This document shows positions 46,770 to 59,540 of a stretch of DNA of 64,000 bases, piece by piece. How positions within the stretch are numbered: position 1 is the first letter of the stretch; each line of letters starts with the position of its first letter. Position numbers and translations under genes: made by a program. The stretch is taken from assembly GCF_021018805.1 (NCBI RefSeq), contig NC_086258.1, forward strand, positions 17,162,192 to 17,226,191, written 5' to 3'. The notes beneath the pieces were generated by a model. That model was not told the origin of the DNA, did not search any database, and was given only the letters and a program-made list of their open reading frames with translations. This DNA is from Prinia subflava. Lineage: Eukaryota; Chordata; Aves; Passeriformes; Cisticolidae.

Positions 46770-47221
46770 TGTTCTTCTGACACCTGGAGAGGCTACCTAG
46801 AGCAGAGGCTAGAGAGTGAAAAGATAAAGGGTGGGTATTTATTAAAGGCCTTCAAAGGGTGAACCTTGGGCTGTGCAAGAACCTCACAGAGGCTGCACCC
46901 AAGGTGGACAATGCTCATGAGTTTTTCAGACAGATAAAAATTTGGTCTATTTGCATATTAGAGGTTAATTGTCCAATTAACTTTTAACAATTAGCTTCAG
47001 GTAGTGTAGTCACTTACTCCAAGTTTGCCCCCTCTAACTCACTGCTGTTGACATTTTTCAGGGCCTGAGACAGTAACATGTCCTTGAGTTTCAGGCCTAG
47101 AGAGGAATTGTTTTGTCTGAATAAGATGGGAGAACAGGAGCTGACAGGCTAAGGAGTTACAGAGTTCTACACTAAAGCAGTACTGATCTGAAAAATAGAA
47201 AAGCTAAAACTTAAGGCATCA
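46770..47221 (-). mobile_element. LTR related to family 1, inverted, about 452 bp
   Basis: Read on the minus strand, it follows the LTRs at 6913 and 16387. The plus strand has TATTTATTAAAGGCC (reverse of the AATAAA region, TTTATT at 46838-46843), then CACCCAAGGTGGACA, TTTGGTCTATTTGCATATTA and GGTTAATTGTCCA, then a diverged middle, and ends AAGGCATCA (47213-47221). The length is within a few bases of the other copies. Divergence is much higher than between the 6913 and 16387 copies, so it is an older insertion or another subfamily. The left edge (TG at 46770) is approximate. Confidence 0.72.
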
Positions 47222-50200
47222 CTTCCACTTGGTCTTGAAGACAAAAATCTGCACCTGAGGACACCAGCAGAAAGAGCAGCCTGTGCATGATTCCCAGGGA
47301 GACTGCACCAAGTTGTGGGATACCCCAGACTGGGGATTCCCTTCCCTGGTCACCTCAGCACAGCTCCCACATCTCCCCATTCCTGGGCCACTGGTGGAGT
47401 CAAACACAGCAGGATGAGCTCAGCTGCTCCCTGACTGACTGTGTGAGCTCAGCTCAAGTGGCTGATAAGGACAATCTGCCCTCGTGGCTTCCTCTGGGTC
47501 ACTGGGGATCCACAGAGCATCCCCGAGCTGGCCTGCAGACCTGGCTGCTCCTCTGCTGCTCCAGCAGGAACAACAGCAGCAGCACCAGTCTGGCCTGGGC
47601 CAGGCTGATATTAACTGCAAAAATAATTTTCAGACTGCGCAGACATAGGGAAGTCTTTGAAGGGAATAAATAACCAACCTCACTCGCAGAGGCGCATATT
47701 TGACCGTATTACCTCATCTCAGCTGCAGACTGTCCAGCTCACAGCTGGTCCTCCTGATTTCTCCCCCTTGCAAAACTGCATCCAGCTCCCTCCAAAGCTG
47801 GTTTAACAGCCTGTTTAACTGGTGATGTCCTTGGCTCTTTGCTCCCTATTTTAGATGAAGAAAGCAAATTTAAATTTTTTTATGTATCACTTCAACCACT
47901 TTATTCCTTGCTCGAGACACCTGGTTATAGCATTGCCATTTCATAACTGCTATTAAATAGATTCTTTTTATAGCAGTCAGGACAGGATTTTTCTGCTTGC
48001 TTAGTCTACTTTTCAGTCTGGTTAAGCTCCAATGACTACAGGAATTACTTTTATTTCCAGTGCTGCATGCAAGTCAGCTTAGAAGCTGGCTTGATACAGT
48101 TTCCAGGCACTTGGCCCCAGTGTTTCACAAAGTTATGGGTAGGAATGCTATTCCAAGAGAGCTTCTGAAGAAAAAAACAAGGCAGCAAAGAGAGGGAATG
48201 GAATAAAATATCTTTCAACTCAGCAGTTAATGTCTGGTCTGGGATTTTACATTTTCCACCAGTTCAGGAAATAACATCAGGAAGGTTCAAGGTAACGAGG
48301 ATACAAGAGCCAACCTTCCCCACCTTTAGTCATAAAGAGGTCCCAAAATTTGCTGCTCTTATACACACCAAGGAGAAAACCCCAGTCCTGCCCCGTGCCC
48401 TGCAAGGTGCTGCAGGAATCAGCTCCCATCGTGGGCACTGGTGGGACGTGGTCCCTCGGGTGGGATGGACTGGTGGGACACAACAGCACCCATCAAGAAT
48501 GGCAGACCTCTACAACCCCTGGCTTTGTGGAGTTTTGCACAGCTACAGCTCCATTTACCTTGTGGATGTGAGGGCTGTGAAAACCCCTGAAACCTTTGGC
48601 TGTCAGCAGAAAACTGAGGCAAGGCTGCTCTTTGTGAACTGCACCACAGAAAATAGAGACAGCACTAATGCAGGGTTCAAAGCTACTGTCAGGCGTGTGG
48701 TTAGTGCTCTCAGGACTTCTTGCATCCCCCAGTAAATCCATTTGTGACCTCAAGAATGCACGTGTCAAACCAGACAGTCTCCTGCAAAGAGGTAATTCAG
48801 CGTGTGCATTGAGTAGGTCACTCCTGTGGTCTCAAATAAGACATTTACAAAAACCCCAGTGTAGAGCTTAAAAATGAAGGGTCTTTCGTCTTTAGTAACA
48901 GAACATAAATTCTATTTATTTGCCTGCTGGTACTTGGTTTGTAGAGTGAAAAAGATGCACATTTTCCAGGTTTTCTCTATGACTCAAAAGGTAAAGCAAT
49001 TTCCTCCCTCAGATTCCCCCTGAATCAGAAGGGGGAAGAAGAGTTGTGATGGAAATGTTGAAGTTGCCAGGATTTTGATAAGAGGACGTGGAAGCAGACA
49101 CAGCCACCCTGGCATCACAGATGCAGACTAGTGACACATACAGCAAACACAGTCCAAAGTAATCCAGGTCAGCAGTGCTGTGTTTTCCTCTTTCATTTAT
49201 AAAGCAAGACAGGAAATGTATAAAAGCTGACGGGATCATTAGAGATTTTATAAATGCTGCTTCCTGTGAAGGAAAAAGGAAAGGAGAGAGGCATGGGGCC
49301 AAATTATGTGCTGGAGCAGACGCGTGTGGCTGATGCAAAGCAACGCTCTGCAAACTGCTGGACCTGCACCCAGAAGGATGAGGTGATCCAGGATCTGGTC
49401 TGCTGTGAAAATCAGAGCAAAACTTTAAAAAAAAACCAGATTAAAACCTGTCCCAGAGGGCAGGTGGTGAGGTGGTGCTCCCCACGGGAAGGCTCCAGCA
49501 CCTGCATATTCGATGAGTCAGCAGCCCTGGCCCCAACCTGAAACCCGGGACAGGAGGCCCCAGGATGGGAGGGGGAGTTGGTTTTGTTTTATTCTCTTCA
49601 AGGCTTTCTCTATCAAAACATCACCTCCTACCAACATCAGACCGTTTTACCGAGCTGACAAAGTCAAATAATGAATTTTGGCACTTTCCTGTGGTATCCA
49701 CTGCCCCTCTCCGAGTCATGCCCTGGGAATCTGGAGGGAGGCTAGCAGGGAGGCAGGCTCGTGTTTGTCTTGGAAAGCTGCACACAAACCCAACGTGAAG
49801 CATCACTCCCCTACTTCACTCTTCATTCTGCTTTCATCCCTGGCTGCAGGCAGGGAGCCCAGCATGCTGATGGCTGCTCCAAAAGCCTCGTGCCTTTGGT
49901 GCCCGTATTCCAGCATGCTCAGAAAAACAAAGGGGAAAGGAAGTGGTGGCACATGGATCTGTTTAGGAGGAAAGAAAAGAGCAGAGAAACAACGCTCGCC
50001 ACAGGACAGGATGGATTTAGTAGCATGCCATGGGCTGGAGGTGTTCCCAGGGCCATGGGAGGGGACCACTGGGCAGCCCCAGCCTCCCAGCCCAGGCAGG
50101 ATGGGAGCTCCTTATTCACCCAGGCCAGTTCAGCACTGCCCAGGGCAGGAGCTGCTGGGTGCCCCAGCTGCCAAACCTCAGCTTCAGAGGGGCTCCAGAG

Positions 50201-52630
50201 CTGGTTATTGAGTACAAACACACCAGCAGTGTCTCCAGGGGCTTCTCCAGGGGAGTTTTGGAGCGCCCCAGTCCTACAATCCCTTTGCAGGTGTATCCCA
50301 GAGCAATCACAGCAGGGAGAGTGGGTGTGTAAGAGGTGAGGGGTGTGTAAGTCAGGCTGAGTCGTGGCTGTGGGGCTGCAGGGATGTGCAGCCCCCTCTG
50401 CACCCAGCTGCGTTTGGGTGCCTGCTCCAACAGATGGGGGTGAGGTGATGCTGGAGGAGCCACTGGCTGCAGCTCTGACACAAATGCAGATAAACCCACT
50501 GTGAGCAGCACAGCCGAAGCTCTCCAAGTGTTTAGGTTGTTCAGCAGCCAAAGCAAATACATTTGCTCTGCAGGTTACAGAAGGCTGCTAAACCAGACGT
50601 GCAACCAGCTCCTCCAAGCCAAAAATTATCTTCTTCCTCTGCACTGGAGCCTAATACCTACAGTGATCCTGTTCAGCTTCAATTCTCCTGCTGCTCAAAG
50701 GATGCACATGGTAAATAAAAGGATGAATATGTCAAGCATATATGTCAAACTCCAGATTCAGGTCAAAATTGTCTTTTTTGTTTCGTGGGCTTTTTTCTAC
50801 TCACAGCTGAGCTCAGTCTTGGCCAAAACAGGGAAGACCAGCAAGGATTCTCCCTGAAAAGACAGCTGATACATCCCTACAGCAGAGGACAAGGGCAGAA
50901 TTCGTGTCTGGGTTTTATGTAGGTGTTGTCAAGCAAACACCTCCTGCTCCCCACTGCATTTGTCCCTCCAAGCAGCTCCTTTGTGACCACGTTCCCTGAG
51001 GGCTGGTGAGTCAGGGCTGTCTTGGAAGGAGGTGGCAGGAAATCATGCTGGACTCGTTTCAGTGGGGAGGGAGGAGTCCCTGGCTGCCCCTTGCTCCTCT
51101 CCTTGCACAAACAGCAGCCCAGCTGCAGGTGACAGGCACCAAGGGCACAATCCTGCCCGTGGATCAGGTGCCAGGGATGCTCATCGGAGGTGGCCACGGC
51201 AGAGCACCTGCCTGAGGTGGCAGCCTGGTAAAGGCACTTCCAAGGCACCGCCTGGCTTGATAACAGGAGAGACTTGGAGGAATATTAATTACAGAGCACC
51301 TATCTTGTGAGGTTTTTCTGATCTCCAGTGTACTTTGTGCCTGATGAGTCATGCCTAACTTGTAGCACCAACCTCTGCCCCAAATCCATCAGGATTAAAT
51401 TGCTGTTTTCCTTGCCCTGAGTCCAGCCCAGCCTGGATGCTCTGCAAACACATTCAGCCTCCAGGATGAAAATGATTCTGCTTCTCTAAAGCCATTTTCA
51501 CAAAATACTTGCAGCAGCTCTGAAAATCCCCACATCTCTCCAAAACACCCAATGTAGGAGTGTTGTTTGTGTGGACCAAGAGCTCTTGTGCCACATGCTG
51601 CTGCAATACCTGCCTATCTCATCAGATCTTCTCTTCTGTCAGCAAACAAGTCCTAAACACCACTCAGCATCCACACAGCCCTGCTTGCTGCCACAGCACC
51701 TCCTCACACAGCCCTTGCACAACAACCAGGCAATCTGGATTACTCACTGGCACACAGTTTGCTCAAGTTTCTTTGCTTATCAGAAATCAAAGAAGGGGTT
51801 TTTTTTTTATATTTGTCAAGATGACAGCACCTAATGTTACACCAGGCAGGCTGATGTTTGTCAGAGTTACAAAGCCTGCAGCCTTCAAGCCATAAATCAA
51901 CCTTTTAGGGATTAGGGAAAAACTTTCCCCTGAGTATAAGTTACTCCTCACTTGCTGACTGAAAGATATTTCTTTCCTCTTCCTCATCAGTGTTCCACCA
52001 GCCACTGTAGGAGCAGGATGACTGTGGGACTCTGCACTGCCTTACTCAGAGGCTTGGGGGAGCCAACCATTTAAATAATAGAAAGAAAGAAGGAAAAAAA
52101 TCCCACTTCCATTTATTTTCACCTTCACTGACAGCATAAACACACTGCAACTGCTCCACAACAGCACACTACACCCAAATTATTTCTGTGGTTGTTTATT
52201 TACTGAGATTAGAGTCGTGCCTCAAGGCCTCACCTTTGTTGTCTGAAACTTTGTGGGCAACATTTTCTGGAGGAAAAGAATGACTTCCAGTATTCCCTAT
52301 CCAGCCCTGTCACCTGCCCACCAAGCTGGGCAGGGACAGCACACCTCTGCAAGGGACAGTCCTGGGGTGACCTGCCAGCACCCCCTTCCTGATTCCAGTT
52401 GCAGAGGCACAAATGACCATGTCATCATGGTGAAACCAGGGAAATTAGGCAGCTAAACCATGCATGGGATTTTGGCTCCCATCCGTTAAAAAAATGAAAA
52501 TAAATCAGTTTCACTGTGAGTAAATCATTTGCTCTACAGGTCTAGCAAAGAGTATAAGTAGGAAGTTAAAAAAAAAATCCCAAAAAGAAACTCAGCAAGG
52601 GAAAAGAGTTCAAGAACATCTGCACAGCAA
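47222..52630. other. Unique non-coding sequence
   Basis: No gene is recognised. Long overlapping frames at 49678-50551 lie on both strands in several phases, which speaks for low stop density rather than coding. 51780-51960 is AT-richer and non-repetitive. Confidence 0.4.
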
Positions 52631-52689
52631 AGGATAGAACTACCTTCAGTAGTAAGGACAGAACTACCTTCAGTAGTAAGGACAGAACC
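52631..52689. repeat. 24 bp tandem repeat, 2.4 copies
   Basis: Units at 52631-52654 and 52655-52678 differ at one base (AGGATAGAAC versus AGGACAGAAC) and share TACCTTCAGTAGTA. A partial third copy reaches 52689. The unit is a multiple of three, which preserves the open frame on the minus strand (LLLKVVLS repeated), but that frame has no recognisable function. Confidence 0.93.
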
Positions 52690-53838
52690 TTGCTGGCAAC
52701 CAGGAGGGACAGGACAGATTGTCTGACAGACACAGCAGCCTTAATTTCTTCAGCAGGTACAAAAACCAAGAAGGAGCAATAGACCCAGAAGCACTGACTA
52801 CAGACTAATGTTTCCTCAGCTAAACCAGGCACAAGGCAGGAGAGGAGTGACCTGAGCCCTGCAGGAAGGGCAGGTGCTGAAACAGGAGATGCTTTGCAAA
52901 CCCCAGGGAGCTCCCAGGGGCTGGACACAGCCCAGCCTTGGTGGCCTAACGAGGTCCAGGGACACACACAGCAATTTCCAGAAAAGCAACTTTGACCCGG
53001 GCTGCAGGGCAAGGAGGGAGATTTCATTAGGAAACACTGTGAAGAGGAGCCTAGGCTGAGGGAACACAAGCCATGCTTTGCCAAGTCACTGATGGTGTAT
53101 AATTGGAATATTTCAGACAAGTGAAAGCAGGAATGCTAAAAGGAATTCCTACTCAATGTATAGTGAGTGGGGAGGATATCATATGTTCCATCTGAAGGGG
53201 TAGCAAAGGAAAGGTAGCCAAGAGCAGTTTTCCAAATGGAGAGCCAGATAAAATAATATATTAGACCCATTTTTTGGCAGGAGGAGCCAGACTTTAAGGG
53301 TCTCGATACAGGCACAGGGAATCTTTCACCTTTCCAAAGCCCAGTCTCCATTTAATGCTGTGTAAAATGTGGTGAACCTGCTGAATCCCCAGTTCCAACA
53401 TGAAGACACCACCATGGAGGGACACCAGCCTTGGTGTCAGAAGCCAAAAGCAAGGATGATACAGACTGTGCTCAAGTTTAGGCTCACAGAGTTTCACACT
53501 GACATTCTCTCAGTCTGTGCTTGTTTGGGTGAGATCAAAAATCAGAAAAGTTTGGTCAACAGCTTACAGTTCCACCTGGTTTCTACTTGAAACCAAATGG
53601 CCTGCACCAAACTGCTTCCAGCTTTGCTCTGAGGACTTGCAGCCTCTGAGGCATCAGCCAGAGAATCTGTAGGAAATTCAAACTTGAGCCCAAGTATGAC
53701 AGTGGAATCATAGCTCACAGCTTTCAGCAAAGCCTCATCAGCCTTCTTCACCTTCACTCTGTTCCCATCTCAGTGCCTTTGTTGCCAGGAAGCTCAAATG
53801 GTTCCACAGACACACAGTGGGGCCTTTCTGCTGACTCC
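52690..53838. other. Unique non-coding sequence
   Basis: Nothing recognised. Confidence 0.4.
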
Positions 53839-54170
53839 ATAGAGTCATGGAATGGTTTGGGTTGGAAAGGACCCTAAGGATCACCCAGTGCCACCCCCTG
53901 CCATGGGCAGGAACACCTCCCACTGTCCCAGGGTGCTCCAAGCCCTGTCCAGCCTGGCCTTGGGCACTGCCAGAGATCCAGGAGCAGCCACAGCAGCTCT
54001 GGAAACCTGTGCCAGGGGCTCCCGACCCTCACAGGGAAGGATTTCTTCCTGACATCTAAGTTAAATCTCTCCTTTTTCATTCAAACCATTTCCTCATTGT
54101 CCTTTCACTATCTGTCCATGTAATAAATCTCTCCCCCCCTTTTCACAAGCTCCCTGCAAGCACCTTAGGA
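53839..54170 (-). mobile_element. CR1 LINE, 5'-truncated
   Basis: The plus strand opens ATAGAGTCATGGAATGG, then TTTGGGTTGGAAAGGACC, then CCCCCTGCCATGGGCAGG, the reverse complement of the CR1 3' UTR. The minus-strand frame keeps RFNLDVRKKSFPVRV, matching the RFRLDIRKKFF block of CR1 ORF2. The remaining ORF2 is frameshifted, and everything 5' of about 54170 is missing. Confidence 0.9.
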
Positions 54171-55634
54171 TTTCTCCTTGGAATGCCTCACATGAGAACA
54201 AGTGGGGAGGCAACTGGAGAACCAGGATGACAGCAGAGACCAGCTCGACCCCAGCAACTGCTGCCTGCACTGGCTGCAGGACTCACAAGGCAAATAAATG
54301 CCATGGGACATCAGCCCTGCAAACATGCTGTGTCCACAGGACAAGGGATTCAGATGAAGCAAAGAATCTGGAAACAATGAGTGAGCATTTTTCTCAAACA
54401 TCTTGGTGATGTGGAGAGTGGAGTTTAACAGTGTGTTAGGCTGCTCAAAAGTTTTGCTGAATTTCTCCAAGGGCTGCCCTAGATTCAGCTCAGTTTTATG
54501 ATATATTGCTTTATGGGACTCACAACTGCTCTCCCAAAATAAGACCCTCAGACTCTCTGAAGATCCACCAGCACTGTGACTATTCTAAGATCAAGAGCAG
54601 GTTATTAATACACAGCAGAAGCGTGTGAATTGAAGGGGCAGGATGAGCTGCCCACAGATAAACAAAACTCTAATGCTCTATTTTCAGGAACAAGTGTGAG
54701 TGGAGTGAAGTGCTGCAGGGGCCCTGCCAGAGCTTTGGGCACAGCCCAGTTCAATGCCAGGAGTCAGAGCCAAGACAATGTCCCAGGGTGACTTTATGAG
54801 TGACAACTGGTAGTTTTTGTTTGAGGCACAGAGGTTGAAAGTTTGGTCCAAAATCCCCCAGACAATGTCCCCATGTCCCCTACAGAAATTTGAAGAACTA
54901 CAGAGTGAACCTCTGTGATTTCCTACTCACTCCATTGGCACAGGGTTCAGATTTGGGTGAAAGTGATTTGAAGTGGCACTGAAGCAAACTTTACCTTTGG
55001 GGGCAAAGAAAGTCACCAGAATTTGCTTCTTACAGAATTTGTTCCAGTAGGTTAAAATTTTCTCAATATTTGCCTGCCTAGCAGATGAAATGATGATTTT
55101 CTTCCCTTGTGCAAAGTCATGAAACAAAAGGTGACAAACAACAGGTTGCACTCTGAGCAAGAAAACACATTAGCTACCTGCCCAAACATGAGGCTTAAAT
55201 AGACATTTCGTGCACCTCTCATTGCATTTGTTCAACCCTTGTACAACTAAAGAGTCCTGAGACTTTATTCCTTTTTAAGAAAACACTGGGATTTGTGTAA
55301 AATGGGTAGTTCCTGGAGATATTCCCTTTGGGCTGTTAAGTTCGTTGTGGGTCTTGGGACCCCATAAAGGGAGAGCAGACTCCCTTCTGCCAGAAAGTTA
55401 ATCAGCAGCACAGAAAGCAGAGCTGCTGCTGACAGACATTGTTTCCATAACCCACAGACAGAGAGGGCAGAGGGGACAGAGGAGATCAATAGGCCTGGAG
55501 TGTGTGTGGAAGCCAGCGTGTCTCTGATCAGGTTTCCTCCAGGGACTGAACCTCCATTTTTTTTAACTTAACAGAAAAAAATATCTTCCAGTCCTGAAGA
55601 GTGAGTTTGGACATAGATCTTCAGCCATAACAGA
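54171..55634. other. Unique non-coding sequence
   Basis: Nothing recognised. Confidence 0.4.
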
Positions 55635-55689
55635 ATAAAAAAAAAAAAAAAAAAAAAGAAAAAAGAAAGAAAAAGGAAAATAAAAAAAG
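55635..55689 (+). repeat. A-rich tract beginning with AATAAA
   Basis: AATAAA runs straight into an A stretch of about 20 bases, followed by AAAAGAAAG-type units. A run starting this way can be the fossil tail of a retroposed transcript. No recognisable gene lies upstream, and a simple A-rich microsatellite is equally likely. Confidence 0.9.
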
Positions 55690-56334
55690 ATAGAAGCATA
55701 TTCTTCTCCCATTTACACTGGTGTGAAAGCAAGTGATTGGATTACAGTGCTGTGACTGGAAGCACAGATTATTTTATCATTTTACATGTTTTCACCCAGA
55801 TTAATGAAGCTTTCATGCTCAGAGCATTTTGGTCAACACTTAGCAGCAGCATCCCATGTTTAAGTGTTTGTAAAAGCATTTGTAAAACGATGTGCAGGAT
55901 TGTTATTTCTACAGCCAGGATTCCAAAGAAAATGAACCATATGCAGCAGCACTGCCTGTTTCTTTATCCCTTCCTCTCATTACTCCTATTTCAGAACCCT
56001 TGAACCTCACAGCACTTTTCAGTCGTGTTTGATAAAGGAACAGGCATCAGGAGGATATTCAAACTCCACCAGCTCTGTAGTTTCCACACACCCCAAACAG
56101 CATTTAAATCTCCCCAACCCTCCCTGGATCTGAGAGAGCTCCCAGCTGTGCTGCTCCAGCTCTGAACACATTTTCATATCTACTTATGAGTACCAGAGAA
56201 AACCTAGAAACCCTCAGATCTGCTTTCTGCCATGGTTTGTTGGAGGTCCTCTCCTGCCTCTGCAGCAGGTGCACAGAGGTGCAAGAACACCTCAAACACA
56301 AAGTGCTTTTCTGCTGTAGCATCTTTGACTAATT
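55690..56334. other. Unique non-coding sequence
   Basis: Nothing recognised. Confidence 0.4.
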
Positions 56335-56395
56335 AATAGAATCAAAGGTTGGAAAAGACCCTTAAGGCATCAAGCCCGACCTTAAATCTGAAACA
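56335..56395 (-). mobile_element. CR1 tail scrap
   Basis: TAGAATCAAAGGTTGGAAAA, GACCCTTAAGGCATCAAG and CCCGACC match, with changes, the reverse complement of a CR1 3' end (GAATCA..GGTTGGAAAAGACCTTTAAGATCATC..GTCCAACC). It is short and worn. Confidence 0.55.
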
Positions 56396-58294
56396 ATGAG
56401 ACTTGCTATTTCCATGGAACTGTACAACAAGAGCAGACCTGCCATTCCCAGGGGGAGGATGAGCTCTCAACTCGTGAAGAAACACATCCAGGGCTGGAAA
56501 AAGCCCTTATCACAAGCCTGCATGAAGTTACACCAAAACACCCCTTTAGCAGCCCCTGCTTATCACTTTCACCCTCTCCTCAAAAGCAAGATTTTAAAAC
56601 TCCTTGCTTGTGTCTTTTCCTGAATTTTACCGTGAACTTTGGGCTCCACATCCTTTGCACCACTGGGAGCTGCGTGCTCAGCCAGCACTGCTAGACAGAA
56701 AGTGTGTGGCAGGTTCTGGGCATTGCAGAGGATGACAGCAAAACTGTCATTCCTGCAAGGCTCCAACACTGGACATACACATGCCAGCCCCTCAGACCTG
56801 ACATTCAACATCCCAAACCCATTATTTATCACTCAGCATCCTTACCCTGGTTTAAAATCCCCGAGTCACAAGGCAAACAACATTTTTCTGGGCTTTTGTA
56901 CGTTTCTGAGTGCCCTTCTCCCTGTGTCTATTCAGCTGCTTCAATGAGCTCCCCCAGCCATCCCAATCCTGGCCATTCTCCTCAGTGCCACCATTGTGCA
57001 CCCACAATACCTTTGGGGCTGCCCCATCCAAGCATGTCCACACCAGTTTCCCCATCAATTCCCCCACAATTTTGCAGTGCTCTCTGAGTCACAGCTTTTT
57101 TTTTTTTTTTTTTTGTGTTCCCCATATAGCAGAGACCCCAGCGAGCTGCTCTGGCTGCCTTAGCATTTTAAACAGCTTTACCCTGAACTGGTCAGCTGAA
57201 AAGCACTTATTTCTATAGAAAAGGAGATGACATCAGCTGATGTGGGATAACCATGACAACCTCCCCAGACCAGCAGGGCCACATGCTGTTTGAATAAGAA
57301 AGTTTAACTCTCAACAACTTTCTAGGCAGGACCTCCAGTTTTAATTGGCAGAGTGAGCACATGTCACTTTTACACACACATGTGTTCCCCCCAGCATTTT
57401 TATGAACTAAAAGCTCCCAAGATGTGGAGAAGACAGTGGTTAAAGGAAATCTTTCCAAAGTGGCATTTTGCATTCCTACCTGCCACAGAGCTGACTTGCA
57501 AATAAAGAGGATATTAGCCCCAAAACCTTTCTTCAGTTTGTTTTCTAGCAGACTTGCACCAGCATCAGACTATCGACCATTCTTCCTAAGAAATGCTCTT
57601 TGGGATTTGACACATGACAGGGCTTCAGGAGTCAGGCTCCTCATCTTTAATCATCTGCTAGGAAAGCTGAGAACTGAATGTATTTCAAAGCTTGGGTTTG
57701 GATCCAAAGCAAAACCAAATCCATGTTCTAAATTACATCTTCCTACAGGAAGGAGTCCATTCCTGATTGGTGTTTTCTTGCTCGGGTGGGGTGAAATCCC
57801 TTTTAAATAGGCTGATGTGCAGAATCTAGAGTCAGTGTGCTGGATTTGGAGAGGTTAATTCTCCTCTGCTGCAGTTTTGAAGCATGGTTGCATTCTGGAA
57901 AGCCCCACACTCACATTCTACACCATTTCTTTCCAGCATATAAACTCTTTATTAAAATAAATAAGTGTAGGAGGATTAGCTCTTACTCCTCACTTCTTCG
58001 TAATAGTGTATTTATAAAACACATGTGTCCCATTTTGGGGCAATTTAGAGCTTCCCTAGTACATAAATGCTTCATTAAAACAGCTGCTCACAGTCTGTTA
58101 GTATAAATATTTCCCACCACTTTCTGATCATCATGAAGGGAGACCAAGGCCAGAGCCATGGATGCAAACAGCCCTGCATGTCAGAGGTGTTCAGTATTTA
58201 CATTCACATAAATTCTTCAGGGTTTGAGCCATGGCTCCCTTCCAGGCTCTGGGTCCTCCCTGATGGAGAAACCTCTGAGAGATGAAGGCAAAGA
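56396..58294. other. Unique non-coding sequence
   Basis: No gene is recognised. A 19-base T run lies at 57096-57114. 57940-58130 is AT-rich and non-repetitive. The plus-strand frame 57424-57810 (128 codons) is unassigned. Confidence 0.4.
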
Positions 58295-58811
58295 TGTTGG
58301 AACCGTGGGCACTGAGAATTTCAGATTTTCCATGCTGACACTGACCCCCAAGCAAACCCTGCATTGACCTGAGGCCATGGAACAGGCTCCCAAAATTGAG
58401 TGACAGCACTGGGATTGTGGGTGTGGAGTTTGGATAGAAGTGTGTAACATCACATGGTGGACAACTTAGAGTTTAAGGTTTTATGTTAAAGCAGGATGGA
58501 GGTTTAAGGGCGTAGCCTAGTTCTTTTTTTCACCTTCTTCAGCGTGGGTCTGGGTGGTGTTTTGTAATTGGGTAGAAAAGTCCGCATTGCAGGCCATGGG
58601 TGGTTGGTTATTGGGTTAAAAGGAAAAATAATTTAGGTGTCATCTCATAATTGGACAGTTTGTTCTTAAAAGGCTTTGTAGAGAGATAGAGACAGGGCCA
58701 TTTTTCACTTTGTCAGATAGAACTCACAACTTGTTAGACTGTACTGTAGATAAGAATTAATAAATATCTGAGTCCAGTCATGAACTGTGAGCAATTAATC
58801 CTACTCTAACA
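58295..58811 (+). mobile_element. Solo LTR (family 3), 517 bp
   Basis: The better-preserved sister of 21917-22462, in the same orientation. It begins TGTTGGA (58295) and ends TCTAACA (58811), imperfect inverted termini with TG and CA ends. AATAAA lies at 58759-58764. The shared blocks run through the whole length with scattered substitutions and small indels. The flanks (AAAGA on the left, GAAAA on the right) do not show a clean target duplication. No internal genes remain. Confidence 0.85.
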
Positions 58812-59540
58812 GAAAAAAAGGTAAAACAGCTACACAAAGAGAACCCAGGTGTGTTTGCAGGAGCCCTCTGGAGCATCTCTGGGCAGCAGGACTTCACTGG
58901 ATACAGTTATGCAGACATTTCAGTTCTGCATTGACACATCCACTGCCAAAAAGGAGCAGTTCCTGCATCACCACGTCCCTGCTCCAGACCCCTGCTCCAT
59001 CTATCCCTGCTCCAGACCTCTCTTCATGCAGCCCTACAGCCCACTGGGTCAGAAAACTAATTAGGCTGAAATAGAAGACTTTTCCCCCTTTTTCTCGCCT
59101 CTGCTTCATGTGTTTCCTGCAAGTTTGAAAAAAATAAATGAGCGGAGCAAAAAACGAAACCCCAAGTATGAAGGATGCAGCCCAGATTGTGCTAATAAAT
59201 ACTCCCAGCCCAACATCAGCAGATTGGATATAACTCACAGACAAAATGAACCTCTCATCACCTACACAAAATCCTAATTTGAGACCAGCAGGCCCCAAGG
59301 GGTCTAGCTGGGAACAGGGAAGTCTCCTCCTCCTAACACGTCCCTGCCAGTGTGGAACAAAGACTTGTTCACTGGCCCAAAAGATCTGTTTGACTTGGAA
59401 AAATTAATCATGCCCAGAAAGCCAGTCTGCTCGAGATCAGGAGGCTCAGTTCCACATTTCATTAAACCTCTGCCCTTCTGGAATAACTGCAACCAAGGCA
59501 GCAGGGTCACATCTGATTCATACTGTGACTGGGAATGAAA
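58812..59540. other. Unique non-coding sequence
   Basis: No repeat is recognised. A 134-codon minus-strand frame (58894-59298) contains a hydrophobic stretch but matches no known family. See findings. Confidence 0.38.

Noticed and set aside
49678..50562. Several overlapping frames of 148-210 codons on both strands
   Set aside because: Open frames in many phases and both strands at once show low stop density from composition, not coding. No domain is recognised in any of them.
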